DNA from: Candidatus Binatia bacterium
GTDB lineage: Bacteria; Desulfobacterota; Binatia; Bin18
Reading direction: 5' to 3'
DNA length: 64,000 nucleotides
NCBI GenBank assembly: GCA_022820725.1
Contig: JAJEFA010000007.1
Location: forward strand, 495,634 to 559,633
In this document: positions 17,281-25,867 of the stretch, in pieces
Layout of the letters: each line of letters opens with the position of its first letter
Numbering within the stretch: the first letter of the stretch is position 1
Made by a program: the position numbers and the translations under genes
The notes under the pieces: model-generated
Databases searched by the model: none
The model's input: the letters and a program-made list of their open reading frames with translations, nothing else
What the model was told of the DNA's origin: nothing

Positions 17281-18642
17281 TTAGACTTGATAGGCGGCGT
17301 GCTGACGGCGCCGCTCACTGATGCCCTCCTCCACCGTTCCCGCAGTAATGACCTCGTACAAAACCGCCTGCTTACCTTCCCGTTTGCGCAGAATCCGGCC
17401 CAGACGCTGCACGTGCTCGCGGGTGGAGCCGGAACCGGACAGCACAACGGCAACACTGGCTTCCGGGATGTTCACGCCTTCGTTCAACACTTTTGACGTG
17501 GCCAGCGCCAGGTACTCTCCGTGGTTAAAGGCTTCGAGTATGGCCTTGCGCTCCTTTGTCGGCGTTTGATGGGTCAGGGCCGGAATCAAGAACGCGGTGG
17601 AGATGGCGTGAACCGTATCGTTATCACTGGTAAAAATAATGGTCCGGTCACGGGCGTGCTTTTTCAGCAGGAAATCCAGGGTCCGCAGCTTGGCCTGGGT
17701 TCCCAAGGCCAGTCTTTTCGCCCTTTGGTGGGCCAATAAAGCACTCCGGCCCTTCCGACTCGCCGCGCTCTCACGAATAAAACGATGCCAGCCGGCCAGG
17801 CCGTCCAGGACGATGCCGTGATCCACAATAAAATCATAGAACGTGCTGCGGGCCCGACGGTATTCTGCTTCTTCCTCTGACGTGAGCGTGACCTTGAGGC
17901 GTTCAACGACGTAGTCGGACAAATACTCCCCAGCCAACTCGGTAATCCCTTTGGCATACACCCGTGGGCCGATAAGGGTATCGAGCAGCCCCTCACGCCC
18001 GTCGGCACGTTCCGGCGTCGCCGTCAGCCCTAAGCGATAGGGGGCCAGACACATCTCCGCAGCATGGCTGTACACATCGCCCGGCAGGTGATGACATTCG
18101 TCAAATATCACCAGGCCCCACCGGTTACCCAAGCGATCCATATGCCGATAGGCGCTGCTATAGGTTGTCACCGTCAGGTCTTCGATTTCATAATACCCCC
18201 CGCCAATCAGCCCGACCGTTTCACCAAACGCCGCACACAGCAGGTCGTACCACTGATTCATGAGATCAATAGTGGGAGCAACAACCAGGGTACTCCGCTG
18301 GACAATTTCTATGGCTCTTTGGCCAACATAGCTCTTCCCGGCCCCGGTCGGCAGAATGACCGTGCCGCGTCGGCCCGTGGTGACCCAGGCCTCAAGCGCG
18401 TCGCTCTGAAACGGCCGTGGCGTTTGGGTCAAACGACTGGACAGGTTTAGCCTGCGGTAAGCCGGCGCAGCGTTCGTGCAGACGGTCTGGTGCTGTTTGA
18501 AGGTCTCAACCACCTGGCGATAGTGATGGGCTTGCGTTCGCCACCGATCGACCCGACCATCCCACCGGAAGCAGGCGGGCGGGACAAACCCTTCGGGCGG
18601 GTCGTAGAGCACGAGCGTCCCAAGGTCGAAGGACAGATGCAT
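17281..18642 (-). CDS. XPB/Ssl2-like superfamily 2 DNA helicase
   Basis: A 453-residue SF2 helicase. Motif I is LPTGAGKSYVG, motif II is FDECHH, motif III is GLTATPERADGREG, and motif VI is QRLGRILRKREGK near the C-terminus. The short RecA-like domains and Thr-Glu-rich connector resemble the XPB branch, which acts in DNA repair or transcription-coupled unwinding. No Bax1/NucS partner is next to it. The first Met at 18642 has no ribosome site because a C-run repeat precedes it directly; the frame stays open through the repeat to a TTG, which is not a better start. Confidence 0.85.
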   Translation of the reverse strand: MHLSFDLGTLVLYDPPEGFVPPACFRWDGRVDRWRTQAHHYRQVVETFKQHQTVCTNAAPAYRRLNLSSRLTQTPRPFQSDALEAWVTTGRRGTVILPTGAGKSYVGQRAIEIVQRSTLVVAPTIDLMNQWYDLLCAAFGETVGLIGGGYYEIEDLTVTTYSSAYRHMDRLGNRWGLVIFDECHHLPGDVYSHAAEMCLAPYRLGLTATPERADGREGLLDTLIGPRVYAKGITELAGEYLSDYVVERLKVTLTSEEEAEYRRARSTFYDFIVDHGIVLDGLAGWHRFIRESAASRKGRSALLAHQRAKRLALGTQAKLRTLDFLLKKHARDRTIIFTSDNDTVHAISTAFLIPALTHQTPTKERKAILEAFNHGEYLALATSKVLNEGVNIPEASVAVVLSGSGSTREHVQRLGRILRKREGKQAVLYEVITAGTVEEGISERRRQHAAYQV

Positions 18643-18711
18643 GGGAGGGGGGGATTGGGGATTAGGGATTGGGGGTTGGGCTTCCCCAGTCCCCAACCCC
18701 CAATCCCCAGA
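18643..18711. repeat. G/C-run repeat with a perfect 16-bp inverted repeat
   Basis: Tandem ggggatt-type units occupy the whole gap between the helicase start and the CaiB stop. A perfect 16-bp inverted repeat is embedded: 18665-18680 pairs with 18692-18707 across an 11-nt loop. On the minus strand the hairpin lies just after the CaiB stop, so it may help end that transcript, and it abuts the helicase ATG in place of a ribosome site. The G-tracts could also form a quadruplex. Confidence 0.75.
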
Positions 18712-18719
18712 CCCTTTTT

Positions 18720-19931
18720 CTATACCACCTGTTTCTCGCGGAGTTGGGCGATCTGCTCGGCACTCAGGCCCACATCGCTCAGAACCTCGTCCGTATGCTG
18801 CCCAAGCGCGGGAGCAAAGGAACGAACCGAGCCCGGTGTGTCCGACAGCTTAATGGCCACGCCGGCCTGGGTCACTTTTCCGGCTTGGGGGTGGTCGAGC
18901 TCAATTGCCATCTCGCGATGTCTCACCTGCGGGTCGGCAAAGACCTCAGGCACATCGTAGACTTTTCCGACACACACATCGGCTTTGGTGAAAAAATCGT
19001 ACCACTCATCGCGTGTTTTAGTGAGCAGAATATCCTGGAGTTCTTTTTTCACCTGCTGATGACGCTCCGTTGAATGCTGGGAGAAGTCTCCCATCTTCAT
19101 GCCGCAATCCTTCCAATCCGGGCGGTCCAGCGCGTCACAGACATTATTCCACAGCCAGGGCTCGGTGCAGCCGATGGAAAGCTGTTTGCCGTCTTTGGTC
19201 TGATATACGCTGTAATAGGCGTATCCACCGCCAAAAACTCCCTTGGCCCGGCCCGGCATCGTACCATCGGCAAAATAATCACGGACGTTCGGCGTAGCCG
19301 CAAGCAGTGAAATCGTGGTGTCCAGATAGGAAATATCAACCAACTGCCCCTGGCCGGTCTGTTGTCTGGCAAACAGGGCAAACATGATACCGAGCGCGCC
19401 GTGCATGGAGGCTCCGGCATAGTCGGCAATAATGTTCAGCGGAATGGAGGGTGGACCTTCGGGTGGCCCAATCAGGTCCAACACCCCGCTCAAAGAGAGA
19501 TAGTTCAGGTCGTGGGCCGGGAAATTGCGGTACGGACCGTCCTGACCGTAGCCGCTCAAAGAGCAGTAGACGATGCCGGGGTTGATTGCCCGCAGGGTCT
19601 CATAGTCACCGCCCAGCCGCTGCATCACACCGGGCCGGAAGCCTTCGACCAGCACGTCGTACTCCTTGGCCAAGGCGTGTAAAACGTCCTGACCGGCCGG
19701 GTCTTTCAAATTCAGGGTGAGACTCTTTTTGTTCCGATTCGTGAAACTGGTGGCCAGTTTGCGGGCCTCGTCCGGCTTGGGTGACGCGCCCGAGCCGGCC
19801 AGCTTTCCGGCGGGAGGCGGCTCGATTTTTAAGACCTCGGCCCCCATGTCGGCCAGCATCATGGTACAGAATGCACCTGGCCCGACTCGCGTGAGTTCAA
19901 GAACTTTTATGCCATCAAGCGCTAATGCCAT
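18720..19931 (-). CDS. CaiB/BaiF class III CoA-transferase (copy 1)
   Basis: A 403-residue family III CoA-transferase that moves CoA between a thioester and an organic acid. It begins LDGIKVLELTRVGPGAFCTMMLADMGAEVLKIE, has the NRNKKSLTLNLKDPAG segment and the YCSLSGYGQDGPY motif, with the nucleophilic Asp in HDLNYLSLSG. Length is standard. The start follows an excellent aaggagg. The close match to the Pfam CoA_transf_3 layout also covers alpha-methylacyl-CoA racemases, which this copy most resembles by its compact shape; substrate is undetermined. Confidence 0.9.
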   Translation of the reverse strand: MALALDGIKVLELTRVGPGAFCTMMLADMGAEVLKIEPPPAGKLAGSGASPKPDEARKLATSFTNRNKKSLTLNLKDPAGQDVLHALAKEYDVLVEGFRPGVMQRLGGDYETLRAINPGIVYCSLSGYGQDGPYRNFPAHDLNYLSLSGVLDLIGPPEGPPSIPLNIIADYAGASMHGALGIMFALFARQQTGQGQLVDISYLDTTISLLAATPNVRDYFADGTMPGRAKGVFGGGYAYYSVYQTKDGKQLSIGCTEPWLWNNVCDALDRPDWKDCGMKMGDFSQHSTERHQQVKKELQDILLTKTRDEWYDFFTKADVCVGKVYDVPEVFADPQVRHREMAIELDHPQAGKVTQAGVAIKLSDTPGSVRSFAPALGQHTDEVLSDVGLSAEQIAQLREKQVV

Positions 19932-20029
19932 GCTTCCCTCCTTACGAGCGAGAATGAAGAGTATTGTCGGGGACTGTTATAAACGATCCATCCATACGGG
20001 CGCTAGAGGTCTGTGGACCTCAGAGGCCA

Positions 20030-20434
20030 CTAAGCGGGAACCGTACGGAACCCTTCTTGAGCGAAATGATGGTCAAGTGTGAGTGCCAGCCCGATTTTTT
20101 GCCGCTGCATCACAATGAAGCTCGTACAATCCGTAAAGCTATACGATTTGTCGGCGCGTTTCTCAAAGAGCTTCCAGGCAGCCCTTTCATCTGACGGCGT
20201 GACATGGAGTAGAGTCACAAGCTTCGGGTCCAGGAGGGTTTTACCGACGAGGCAAGCGATACGATGGCCGAGGCGCGCTCGCGTAAGGGTGACGATTTCG
20301 TCGAAGACATAGGTTGAAGTCAGCGGGAGAGCCGCATAGGTATCGAGAATGGCTTGAAGGCGTTCGTGATCGGGATCACGCGCGTTGATATAAGAAAACC
20401 ATGCACTCGTATCCACAAAAAGCGCTTCGTTCAT
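20030..20434 (-). CDS. vapC: PIN-domain ribonuclease toxin (VapC family)
   Basis: A 134-residue PIN-domain protein. The acidic metal-binding residues are in place: Asp8 (FVDTSAW), Glu46 (FDEIVTL), Asp102 (FTDCTSF) and Asp121 (LTLDHHF). VapC toxins are Mg-dependent RNases that cleave tRNA or rRNA when released from their antitoxin. The gene overlaps the upstream antitoxin by 4 bp (ATGA), the usual vapBC arrangement. No sign of damage. Confidence 0.88.
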   Translation of the reverse strand: MNEALFVDTSAWFSYINARDPDHERLQAILDTYAALPLTSTYVFDEIVTLTRARLGHRIACLVGKTLLDPKLVTLLHVTPSDERAAWKLFEKRADKSYSFTDCTSFIVMQRQKIGLALTLDHHFAQEGFRTVPA

Positions 20435-20670
20435 CGTTGCTCTTGCCCGTACAACCAGCGGTCATGAGCCTTACCGCTTGCTTCTGAATCTCGCCCTATC
20501 CCAGCAATTGCTTGGAGTCCTCTCCGCGGAGACGGAGGAGGACGAAGGTGCGATGTGAGAATCTTGCGGAGCATTCCGGAAAGACTGACGCCCTCCCCTT
20601 CGGCCATTCTCTTTAAGGTTCCATATTGCCATTCCTCCAGTAATACTTGAGTGCGATGATAGGTACTCAT
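20431..20670 (-). CDS. vapB: Ribbon-helix-helix antitoxin partner of VapC
   Basis: A 79-residue protein starting at ATG 20670 after a perfect aaggag. The N-terminal STYHRTQVLLEEWQYGTLKR and the EGVSLSGMLRKIL helix pair read as a ribbon-helix-helix DNA-binding domain; the tail (about 45-79) is Arg/Gly rich and would wrap the toxin. Its stop overlaps the toxin start. It should repress its own promoter, and a palindrome spanning the -10 region lies about 26 bp upstream. Confidence 0.8.
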   Translation of the reverse strand: MSTYHRTQVLLEEWQYGTLKRMAEGEGVSLSGMLRKILTSHLRPPPSPRRGLQAIAGIGRDSEASGKAHDRWLYGQEQR

Positions 20671-20695
20671 AGTCCTTCTCCTTATGGGATGTATG

Positions 20696-20709
20696 TACAT
20701 TATAATGTA
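20696..20709 (-). promoter_or_regulatory. Palindromic operator overlapping a TATAAT box, upstream of vapB
   Basis: TACATTATAATGTA is a perfect 14-bp palindrome 26 bp before the vapB start. It contains TATAAT in both orientations, so repressor binding here would cover the -10 box. The -35 match is poor. This is the expected position for VapBC autoregulation; the assignment is inferred. Confidence 0.6.
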
Positions 20710-20832
20710 ATGATGTTTAAGACCTCAGGACGGACTTTTCGCCAGGAGTCTATCAGGGTCGAATTGAGGCCCTCCTCCCTATCTGCTAGCCTAGGATTTT
20801 TCTCCTGAAGAGAACGCTAAAGGGTTAGGCCC

Positions 20833-21951
20833 GTGACTCCGCAAGAAAAACTGCAAAAAATCCGCGCAGAACTCCAACACCGTTTTCTCGAACGACATAC
20901 CCTCATCGACGGCGCGCTGGCGGCGTTATTGGCCTCCCAGCACGTCCTTATTGTCGGCCCTCCGGGGACGGCCAAGTCGATGCTGGCGGACGAGTTGTGT
21001 CGCCGTATTACCGGGGCACGCTATTTTCAGTGGCTGCTGACAAAGTTCACGACACCGGAAGAACTCTTTGGCGCGGTCAGCCTCAAAGCGCTCGAAGCCG
21101 ACGACTATCGCCGGGTCACGGATAACAAACTGCCCGAGGCGCATATTGCCTTTTTGGACGAAGTCTTCAAGTCCAGCTCCTCGATCTTGAATGCGATCCT
21201 CAGCATTATCAACGAGCGGGTCTTTCATAATGGCAAAGAGGCCACACCAGTGCCGCTCCTGACACTCTTCGGGGCCAGCAATGAGCTTCCCGAGGACGAT
21301 GAACTCCTTGCGCTGTATGACCGCTTTCTGCTGCGCTTCGCTGTGGATTATATCCAGGAGGACTTTCGCTTTCTCCACATGCTCCAGGCGCAGCGACCGG
21401 CTGACCGCACGACGCTGACCCTCGACGAGCTGCGTCAATTACAAACTGAGGCGCAGGCCGTCACCGTCCCTGATACCGTTCTTGGGGTTATTGCCGAAGT
21501 GCGCCGGGAACTGCGGACACAAGATATTCTGGCGTCCGACCGTCGTTACCGCCAGAGTGTCGGTCTGCTGCAAGCCGTGGCCTGTCTGGATGGGCGCCGT
21601 GTCGTCACCGAAACCGATGTCTTCTTTCTTGAACACGTTTTGTGGAAGGAGCCATCAGAGCAGGCCACCGTGCATACCGTGATCCATGGCTTGATTCATG
21701 GCTATGAGGATGAGGTGCAGGAACTCCTGTTTCAGGCTAAAGAGTTACGCGACTATGCCGAGCGGCCCTGGGAGGACGCGGAGCAACGCGCCCGCGCGAT
21801 CATTGAGGCGCATACCAAGATTCGGAATATTCTGACCAAGGTGGAGGAAATCCACCAACACGTTCAGGAAGTTGGGCGCGCCATCGACAAGGTTGAAAGG
21901 ACGAAACAGGAAATTCAGGAGATCCAGGGCCAGCTATTAGCCAGGCTCTAA
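20833..21951 (+). CDS. ravA: MoxR-family AAA+ ATPase (RavA-like)
   Basis: A 372-residue AAA+ ATPase: Walker A GPPGTAKSML (about 36-45), Walker B IAFLDEVFK, sensor-1 FGASNELPED, then the AAA lid with the YDRFLLRFAV arginine-finger segment. A coiled-coil tail (about 295-372) follows in place of the longer LARA region of E. coli RavA. The start is GTG 20833. The VWA-domain gene 18 bp downstream completes the RavA-ViaA pair, a chaperone-like system linked in E. coli to respiratory complexes and aminoglycoside sensitivity. Confidence 0.87.
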   Translation: MTPQEKLQKIRAELQHRFLERHTLIDGALAALLASQHVLIVGPPGTAKSMLADELCRRITGARYFQWLLTKFTTPEELFGAVSLKALEADDYRRVTDNKLPEAHIAFLDEVFKSSSSILNAILSIINERVFHNGKEATPVPLLTLFGASNELPEDDELLALYDRFLLRFAVDYIQEDFRFLHMLQAQRPADRTTLTLDELRQLQTEAQAVTVPDTVLGVIAEVRRELRTQDILASDRRYRQSVGLLQAVACLDGRRVVTETDVFFLEHVLWKEPSEQATVHTVIHGLIHGYEDEVQELLFQAKELRDYAERPWEDAEQRARAIIEAHTKIRNILTKVEEIHQHVQEVGRAIDKVERTKQEIQEIQGQLLARL

Positions 21952-21969
21952 ACCGTCCGAAAGATTATC

Positions 21970-23652
21970 ATGCCTCGCCGACGCGCCAAGAAAAAATCCC
22001 AGTTCAGCTTCCCTCCCCCAGCCCCCCTACCGGATAATGTGTACTGGATTGAGAGTGACTCGTATGACCGGGCGGTCTATGAGCAGCTCCGCGCCGCCTC
22101 CCCCTCTTTACAGGGCCTTGAAGAGAGTGGAGCTTCTCTCCTGCCGCACTTTCGGGCACTGCTGCGCGACCTTTTTTGTGCGCTCTTCAAATATAATGTC
22201 GTTTTTTTCAAAGCGGACGACGTACTCCCCAGCGCGGCAGTGAACCGGGAGTTTCTCACCGCCTTTCACCCCTTGGGGGGTCAGGGGGGTATGAAAGAAA
22301 AGACCGGCGAGTTGGCGAACCTGCTGCGAGAAGCCACCGTCCTGGATGAAGGACAAGCCGGACTGGCCACCGTACTCTTAGGCGAGGGCGCCCTCCGCCT
22401 GCTGAAATCTGAAAAGACATTGACCCGGCGCGACTTGCTTGATGTCTGGAATGTAGAGAAGCAAGAAGCGTTGGTGCGGGAGCACATCGACGAAGCCCAG
22501 AATGCAAAGGAACTCACCGAACAAGCGGGCGCCGCAAAGGACGTATCACAAGAAGCCAAGGAGATGCTCGAACAGACGGCCGAGCGTATGGCCAGCCAGG
22601 CACGGGCGGAAAATACCCGTCTGCAACGCCTGGCCAGACAGCTCAACCAGGACCTGTCCCGTGTCCAGGAGGAGATCCGTAATCGTTTTCTCAAAGAAGC
22701 GATTACGGTTGCCCAAAATCTCGATGACGCAACCCAGGAGGCCGAGTCGTGGGGGCTGGCCGTTGGTGGTGGTTACCAATCTTCTCCCGGCCGCCAGATT
22801 GAACTGGGGAAGCGCCTGGCTGGGAACGACAAGCTGAAAAAGCTCGCTGCCATGGTCGGGCGGATGAAGCACCACGCGCTCGCCCTGCGGCGGAAAAATT
22901 TTGAACGTACCAGTGACGAGGTCTTCGAGGTAGGTCTCGGCGCGGAACTCAGCCGCTTGCTCCCCCACGAGTTGCTGAGTCTGCAGCATCCTGTATTACG
23001 TCAGGACTTTATCCGACGCTTTGTGGACAACGAGCTTTTACAGTACGACCTGCGCGGGGTGGAGGCACAGGGCAAAGGCCCGCTTATCGTCTGCCTCGAC
23101 GGCAGCTCATCCATGCAGGGAGACAAAGAGGTCTGGGCCAAAGCGCTTACGCTCACGCTTCTTGAGATTGCCCGGCGCGAACGGCGCCGGTTTCGGGCGA
23201 TTTGTTTCTCATCCGCGGACGCGCCCCTGTACAGCGTCGATCTCAATACGCGGGTGCGCTATGAAGCGGACATGGACAAGGTTCTGGAGTTGGCCGAATA
23301 CTTCCCCGGCGGTGGGACCGATTTTGAAAAGCCCCTTGACGCGGCCCTGGGGTGCATCAAAGAGGAAACGTGTCCCGCATCCACCCGTCAAGGAAGAACA
23401 CATTTCCTCTTTCGGGAATCTCGTTTCCAGCGAGGTGACATCGTGTTTATTACCGACGGCGAATGTCGGGTCCACGCAGACTGGGCCGAACGCTTTACCA
23501 CAGAAAAGAACGCGCTTGGCTTCTCGCTCTTCTCGATTCTGATCGATGTTGGTACCAGTTCACTGGGTTCGCTTAAACCTTTTAGCGATAAGATTACGGC
23601 CGTCTCTCAGCTGACCAGCAAAGAGGCCGGAGACGTGTTTGTCAAATTGTAG
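21970..23652 (+). CDS. viaA: VWA-domain protein (ViaA-like) carrying an in-frame palindromic insertion
   Basis: A 560-residue partner of RavA. The N-terminal half (about 1-330) is helical. The C-terminal von Willebrand A domain has the MIDAS motif DGSSS (Asp377, Ser379, Ser381), the PGGGTDF metal loop and DIVFITDGE. Residues 464-481, between GCI and the strand RESRFQRGDIVFITDGE, are encoded exactly by a 54-bp palindromic repeat (23359-23412) that stays open. Without it the helix would run straight into the conserved strand, so the segment looks like an insertion in a surface loop. It probably works with RavA on membrane protein complexes. Confidence 0.85.
   Translation: MPRRRAKKKSQFSFPPPAPLPDNVYWIESDSYDRAVYEQLRAASPSLQGLEESGASLLPHFRALLRDLFCALFKYNVVFFKADDVLPSAAVNREFLTAFHPLGGQGGMKEKTGELANLLREATVLDEGQAGLATVLLGEGALRLLKSEKTLTRRDLLDVWNVEKQEALVREHIDEAQNAKELTEQAGAAKDVSQEAKEMLEQTAERMASQARAENTRLQRLARQLNQDLSRVQEEIRNRFLKEAITVAQNLDDATQEAESWGLAVGGGYQSSPGRQIELGKRLAGNDKLKKLAAMVGRMKHHALALRRKNFERTSDEVFEVGLGAELSRLLPHELLSLQHPVLRQDFIRRFVDNELLQYDLRGVEAQGKGPLIVCLDGSSSMQGDKEVWAKALTLTLLEIARRERRRFRAICFSSADAPLYSVDLNTRVRYEADMDKVLELAEYFPGGGTDFEKPLDAALGCIKEETCPASTRQGRTHFLFRESRFQRGDIVFITDGECRVHADWAERFTTEKNALGFSLFSILIDVGTSSLGSLKPFSDKITAVSQLTSKEAGDVFVKL
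23359..23412 (-). repeat. 54-bp palindromic element, copy A (inside viaA)
   Basis: Arm AAAGAGGAAACGTGTCC (23359-23375) pairs with GAACACATTTCCTCTTT (23396-23412) with two G-T type mismatches. The loop is 20 nt (23376-23395). Compared with copies C-E the loop is inverted (starts cgcat), so this copy is called minus. It is translated as part of viaA, one base out of phase with the frame used by copies B and C. Confidence 0.85.
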
Positions 23653-23674
23653 CGAGGAGAGGGAGCGCTTCGAT

Positions 23675-24871
23675 ATGACTGCCTTGGCTGGACTGCGGAT
23701 TCTTGACCTGACCGACCTCAAAGGAGCCATGTGTGCCAAACTCTTTGGCGATATGGGGGCGGATGTCATCAAGATCGAGCCACCGGCGGGGGATGCCACG
23801 CGTCGCATTGGTCCGTTTCTCGATGGCAAACCGCACCCCGAGCGGAGCCTGCTCTTCTGGTTCTATAATACCAGCAAACGGGGCATCACCCTTGATCTGA
23901 ACCAGCCAGCCGGCCAGGAGTTGGTCAAGCAGTTGGCAGCAAAGGCGGACGTGTTGATCGAGTCGGCCGCGCCAGGGACTCTCGCCCGGATCGGTTTGGG
24001 TTATGACGAACTGAAGCAGATCAATCCAAATCTGGTGCTCACCTCGATTACGCCTTTTGGACAGACCGGACCCTACCGAGGCTACCGCTCCTCGGACATG
24101 GTGGCCGAGGCCCTGGGCGGCATGATATGGACCAACGGATTTCCCGATGAGCCGCCGCTGCACGCTATGGGCCTGCAAGCCTACCATAGCGCCTCCTTTT
24201 TTGCCGCGATCGGTACGCTGTTGGCCTTGTTGACGCGGGACAGCCTCGGCGAGGGCCAGTGGGTGGACGTCAGTATGCAGGAAGCCGTCGCCGGGGCAGT
24301 GGAACATGTAGCGCCGTTTTATCATCAGGGACTGGGGATTGAGAGCCGGCGCGGCAGCCTGCACTGGAGTCGTTATTTCCGCGTGGCTCGGTGTCGCGAC
24401 GGCTATGTCATGCACTGCTCGTTGGGAGATTGGACTTCGCTGGTCGAATGGGTCAAAGGAGACGAGAAGGCCCAGGACCTTGAGGACACACGCTGGGAAG
24501 ATCTGGTCTATCGAAGGGAGCATGCCGAACACCTGTTTGATATCCTGGATGACTGGGCCAAAGACTACAGCGTGGCCGAACTCATGGAAGGCGCCCAACT
24601 CCGGCGCATTCCGTATGCTATGGTCCGACCACCGGAGGCCTTGGTGGACGATCCCCAGTTGAACGACCGTGGCTTTTTCTCCACTATCGAGCATCCGGAG
24701 TTAGGCCGAACCGTGCAATATCCTGGCGGTCCCATTCATTTTACGGCAACGCCATGGCGCATTACCCGCCGTCCACCCCTCCTGGGCGAACATAACACCG
24801 AAATATATGATAAGGAGCTCGGGCTTGAGGCAGACCGCCTGTCGGCCCTGAAGCAGACTGGCGTCATTTGA
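23675..24871 (+). CDS. CaiB/BaiF class III CoA-transferase (copy 2)
   Basis: A 398-residue family III CoA-transferase with GLRILDLTDLKGAMCAKLFGDMGADVIKIEPP at the N-terminus, NTSKRGITLDLNQPAGQ, and SITPFGQTGPYRGYRSSDMV holding the catalytic Asp. The start at 23675 follows gaggagaggg. It lies 22 bp after viaA and may be read through from it. Compared with copy 1 it is closer to CaiB/formyl-CoA-transferase types, with the W-rich central part FFAAIGTLLALLTRDSLGEGQWVDVSMQE. Substrate unknown. Confidence 0.9.
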   Translation: MTALAGLRILDLTDLKGAMCAKLFGDMGADVIKIEPPAGDATRRIGPFLDGKPHPERSLLFWFYNTSKRGITLDLNQPAGQELVKQLAAKADVLIESAAPGTLARIGLGYDELKQINPNLVLTSITPFGQTGPYRGYRSSDMVAEALGGMIWTNGFPDEPPLHAMGLQAYHSASFFAAIGTLLALLTRDSLGEGQWVDVSMQEAVAGAVEHVAPFYHQGLGIESRRGSLHWSRYFRVARCRDGYVMHCSLGDWTSLVEWVKGDEKAQDLEDTRWEDLVYRREHAEHLFDILDDWAKDYSVAELMEGAQLRRIPYAMVRPPEALVDDPQLNDRGFFSTIEHPELGRTVQYPGGPIHFTATPWRITRRPPLLGEHNTEIYDKELGLEADRLSALKQTGVI

Positions 24872-24932
24872 ACTGGAATACCCCATGGTCTGAATAGTCA
24901 GGAGCAGTCCAAAACGAAAGGATTCCATCACA

Positions 24933-25769
24933 GTGAAGCCGATACCCGTAATCGTCGCTCTCCTCGTCCTGGCCGGTCTGATTTCCACTCGAACAGACTC
25001 CCTGCGTACCGGAGAAAAGAGTAAACGTGTCCAGCATCACATGTCTAGTGGAGGACACGTTTACTCTTCTGAGACTGCTATTCCTGCCGGTTCTGCCAGC
25101 GCCTGGCAACAAGTCGCCACCCTCTTCCCGCATACGCCCGGCAGTCGCTGGGTCTATCGGCTGTCCGGCGCGTGGTATGAGACCGAGGCAGAACTCAGCG
25201 TGGAGGTGAAAGGACAGCATCATGTCCCGCATCTCCAGCGTGACGCCGTGATACTGGATGAAGCCCACCCCGGCGTCACGCCGACCGCGCCCAAGGATAT
25301 CCTGCCGGTCTTGTACTACTTCCATGAGGACTATCTGGTCAGGAACAGCAACCATGCCTACGGCGATAATGAGCGCACGAACCTGGTCTCAACCGGGACC
25401 ATAGGCGAATCGTTTGCACCCGTCTTGCCACTCGACCTCGCCAGCCAGAGCGCAAACCCAAGTGAAGAGTGGCAAGAAGTCTGGGTCGGCGAATGGGGCG
25501 AGGAGGCCCAGCTCTCAACGCTCTATCGTTTTGGACTGGAGCCGGAGCTGGTGGTGGTCACGGCCGGGACGTACACCGACTGTCTGCGGGTGGAGACCAA
25601 ACTCGTCCGGGCGAGCGGACGCGGTTTTCACTATACCGAATGGTACGCCCCTGGCGTCGGCATGGTGAAGAGTACTACCACCGATCTGATGAGCGAACGC
25701 ATTGTGGAGCAAAAGGCACTGGTCACGTTTCAGCTCGGGCAGGCTGAACCCGAGCATAAAGGACGGTGA
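24933..25769 (+). CDS. Secreted protein of unknown function with a palindromic insertion after the signal peptide
   Basis: A 278-residue protein starting at GTG 24933 with a hydrophobic signal segment (about 1-18). Residues 29-46 are encoded by a perfect palindromic repeat. The mature part starts about residue 50 (SAWQQVATLFPHTPGSRWVYRLSG) and is a beta-rich domain with TNLVSTGTIG, EEWQEVWVGEWG and YTEWYAPGVGMVKST motifs. This pattern recalls periplasmic lipoprotein-type proteins annotated as hypothetical. The insertion occupies the linker between signal peptide and domain, where extra residues should be tolerated. Confidence 0.72.
   Translation: MKPIPVIVALLVLAGLISTRTDSLRTGEKSKRVQHHMSSGGHVYSSETAIPAGSASAWQQVATLFPHTPGSRWVYRLSGAWYETEAELSVEVKGQHHVPHLQRDAVILDEAHPGVTPTAPKDILPVLYYFHEDYLVRNSNHAYGDNERTNLVSTGTIGESFAPVLPLDLASQSANPSEEWQEVWVGEWGEEAQLSTLYRFGLEPELVVVTAGTYTDCLRVETKLVRASGRGFHYTEWYAPGVGMVKSTTTDLMSERIVEQKALVTFQLGQAEPEHKGR
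25017..25068 (-). repeat. Palindromic element, copy B (inside the secreted-protein gene)
   Basis: Perfect 16-bp arms AAGAGTAAACGTGTCC (25017-25032) and GGACACGTTTACTCTT (25053-25068) with a 20-nt loop. The loop is nearly the reverse complement of the copy D loop (17 of 20 positions), so this copy is inverted relative to D. Read in frame as KSKRV ... GGHVYSS. Confidence 0.92.
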
Positions 25770-25809
25770 GGTTCTGGGGGATGTAGAGAAGAACCGTCAG
25801 TCTGCTAGA

Positions 25810-25840
25810 ATGACAATATTGTCCATTTTGATCGTATTAT
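25810..25840 (+). promoter_or_regulatory. Candidate promoter of purC
   Basis: ATGACA (25810-25815, five of six to the consensus) and TATTAT (25835-25840, five of six) are 19 bp apart, 28 bp before the purC start in an AT-rich gap. Spacing is long, so this is tentative. Confidence 0.35.
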
Positions 25841-25867
25841 ATTTATCCGGGAGAGAGAAAACAGCAT

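Noticed and set aside
23642..24694. A 350-residue minus-strand frame
   Set aside because: It mirrors the CaiB gene; no family motif or ribosome site.
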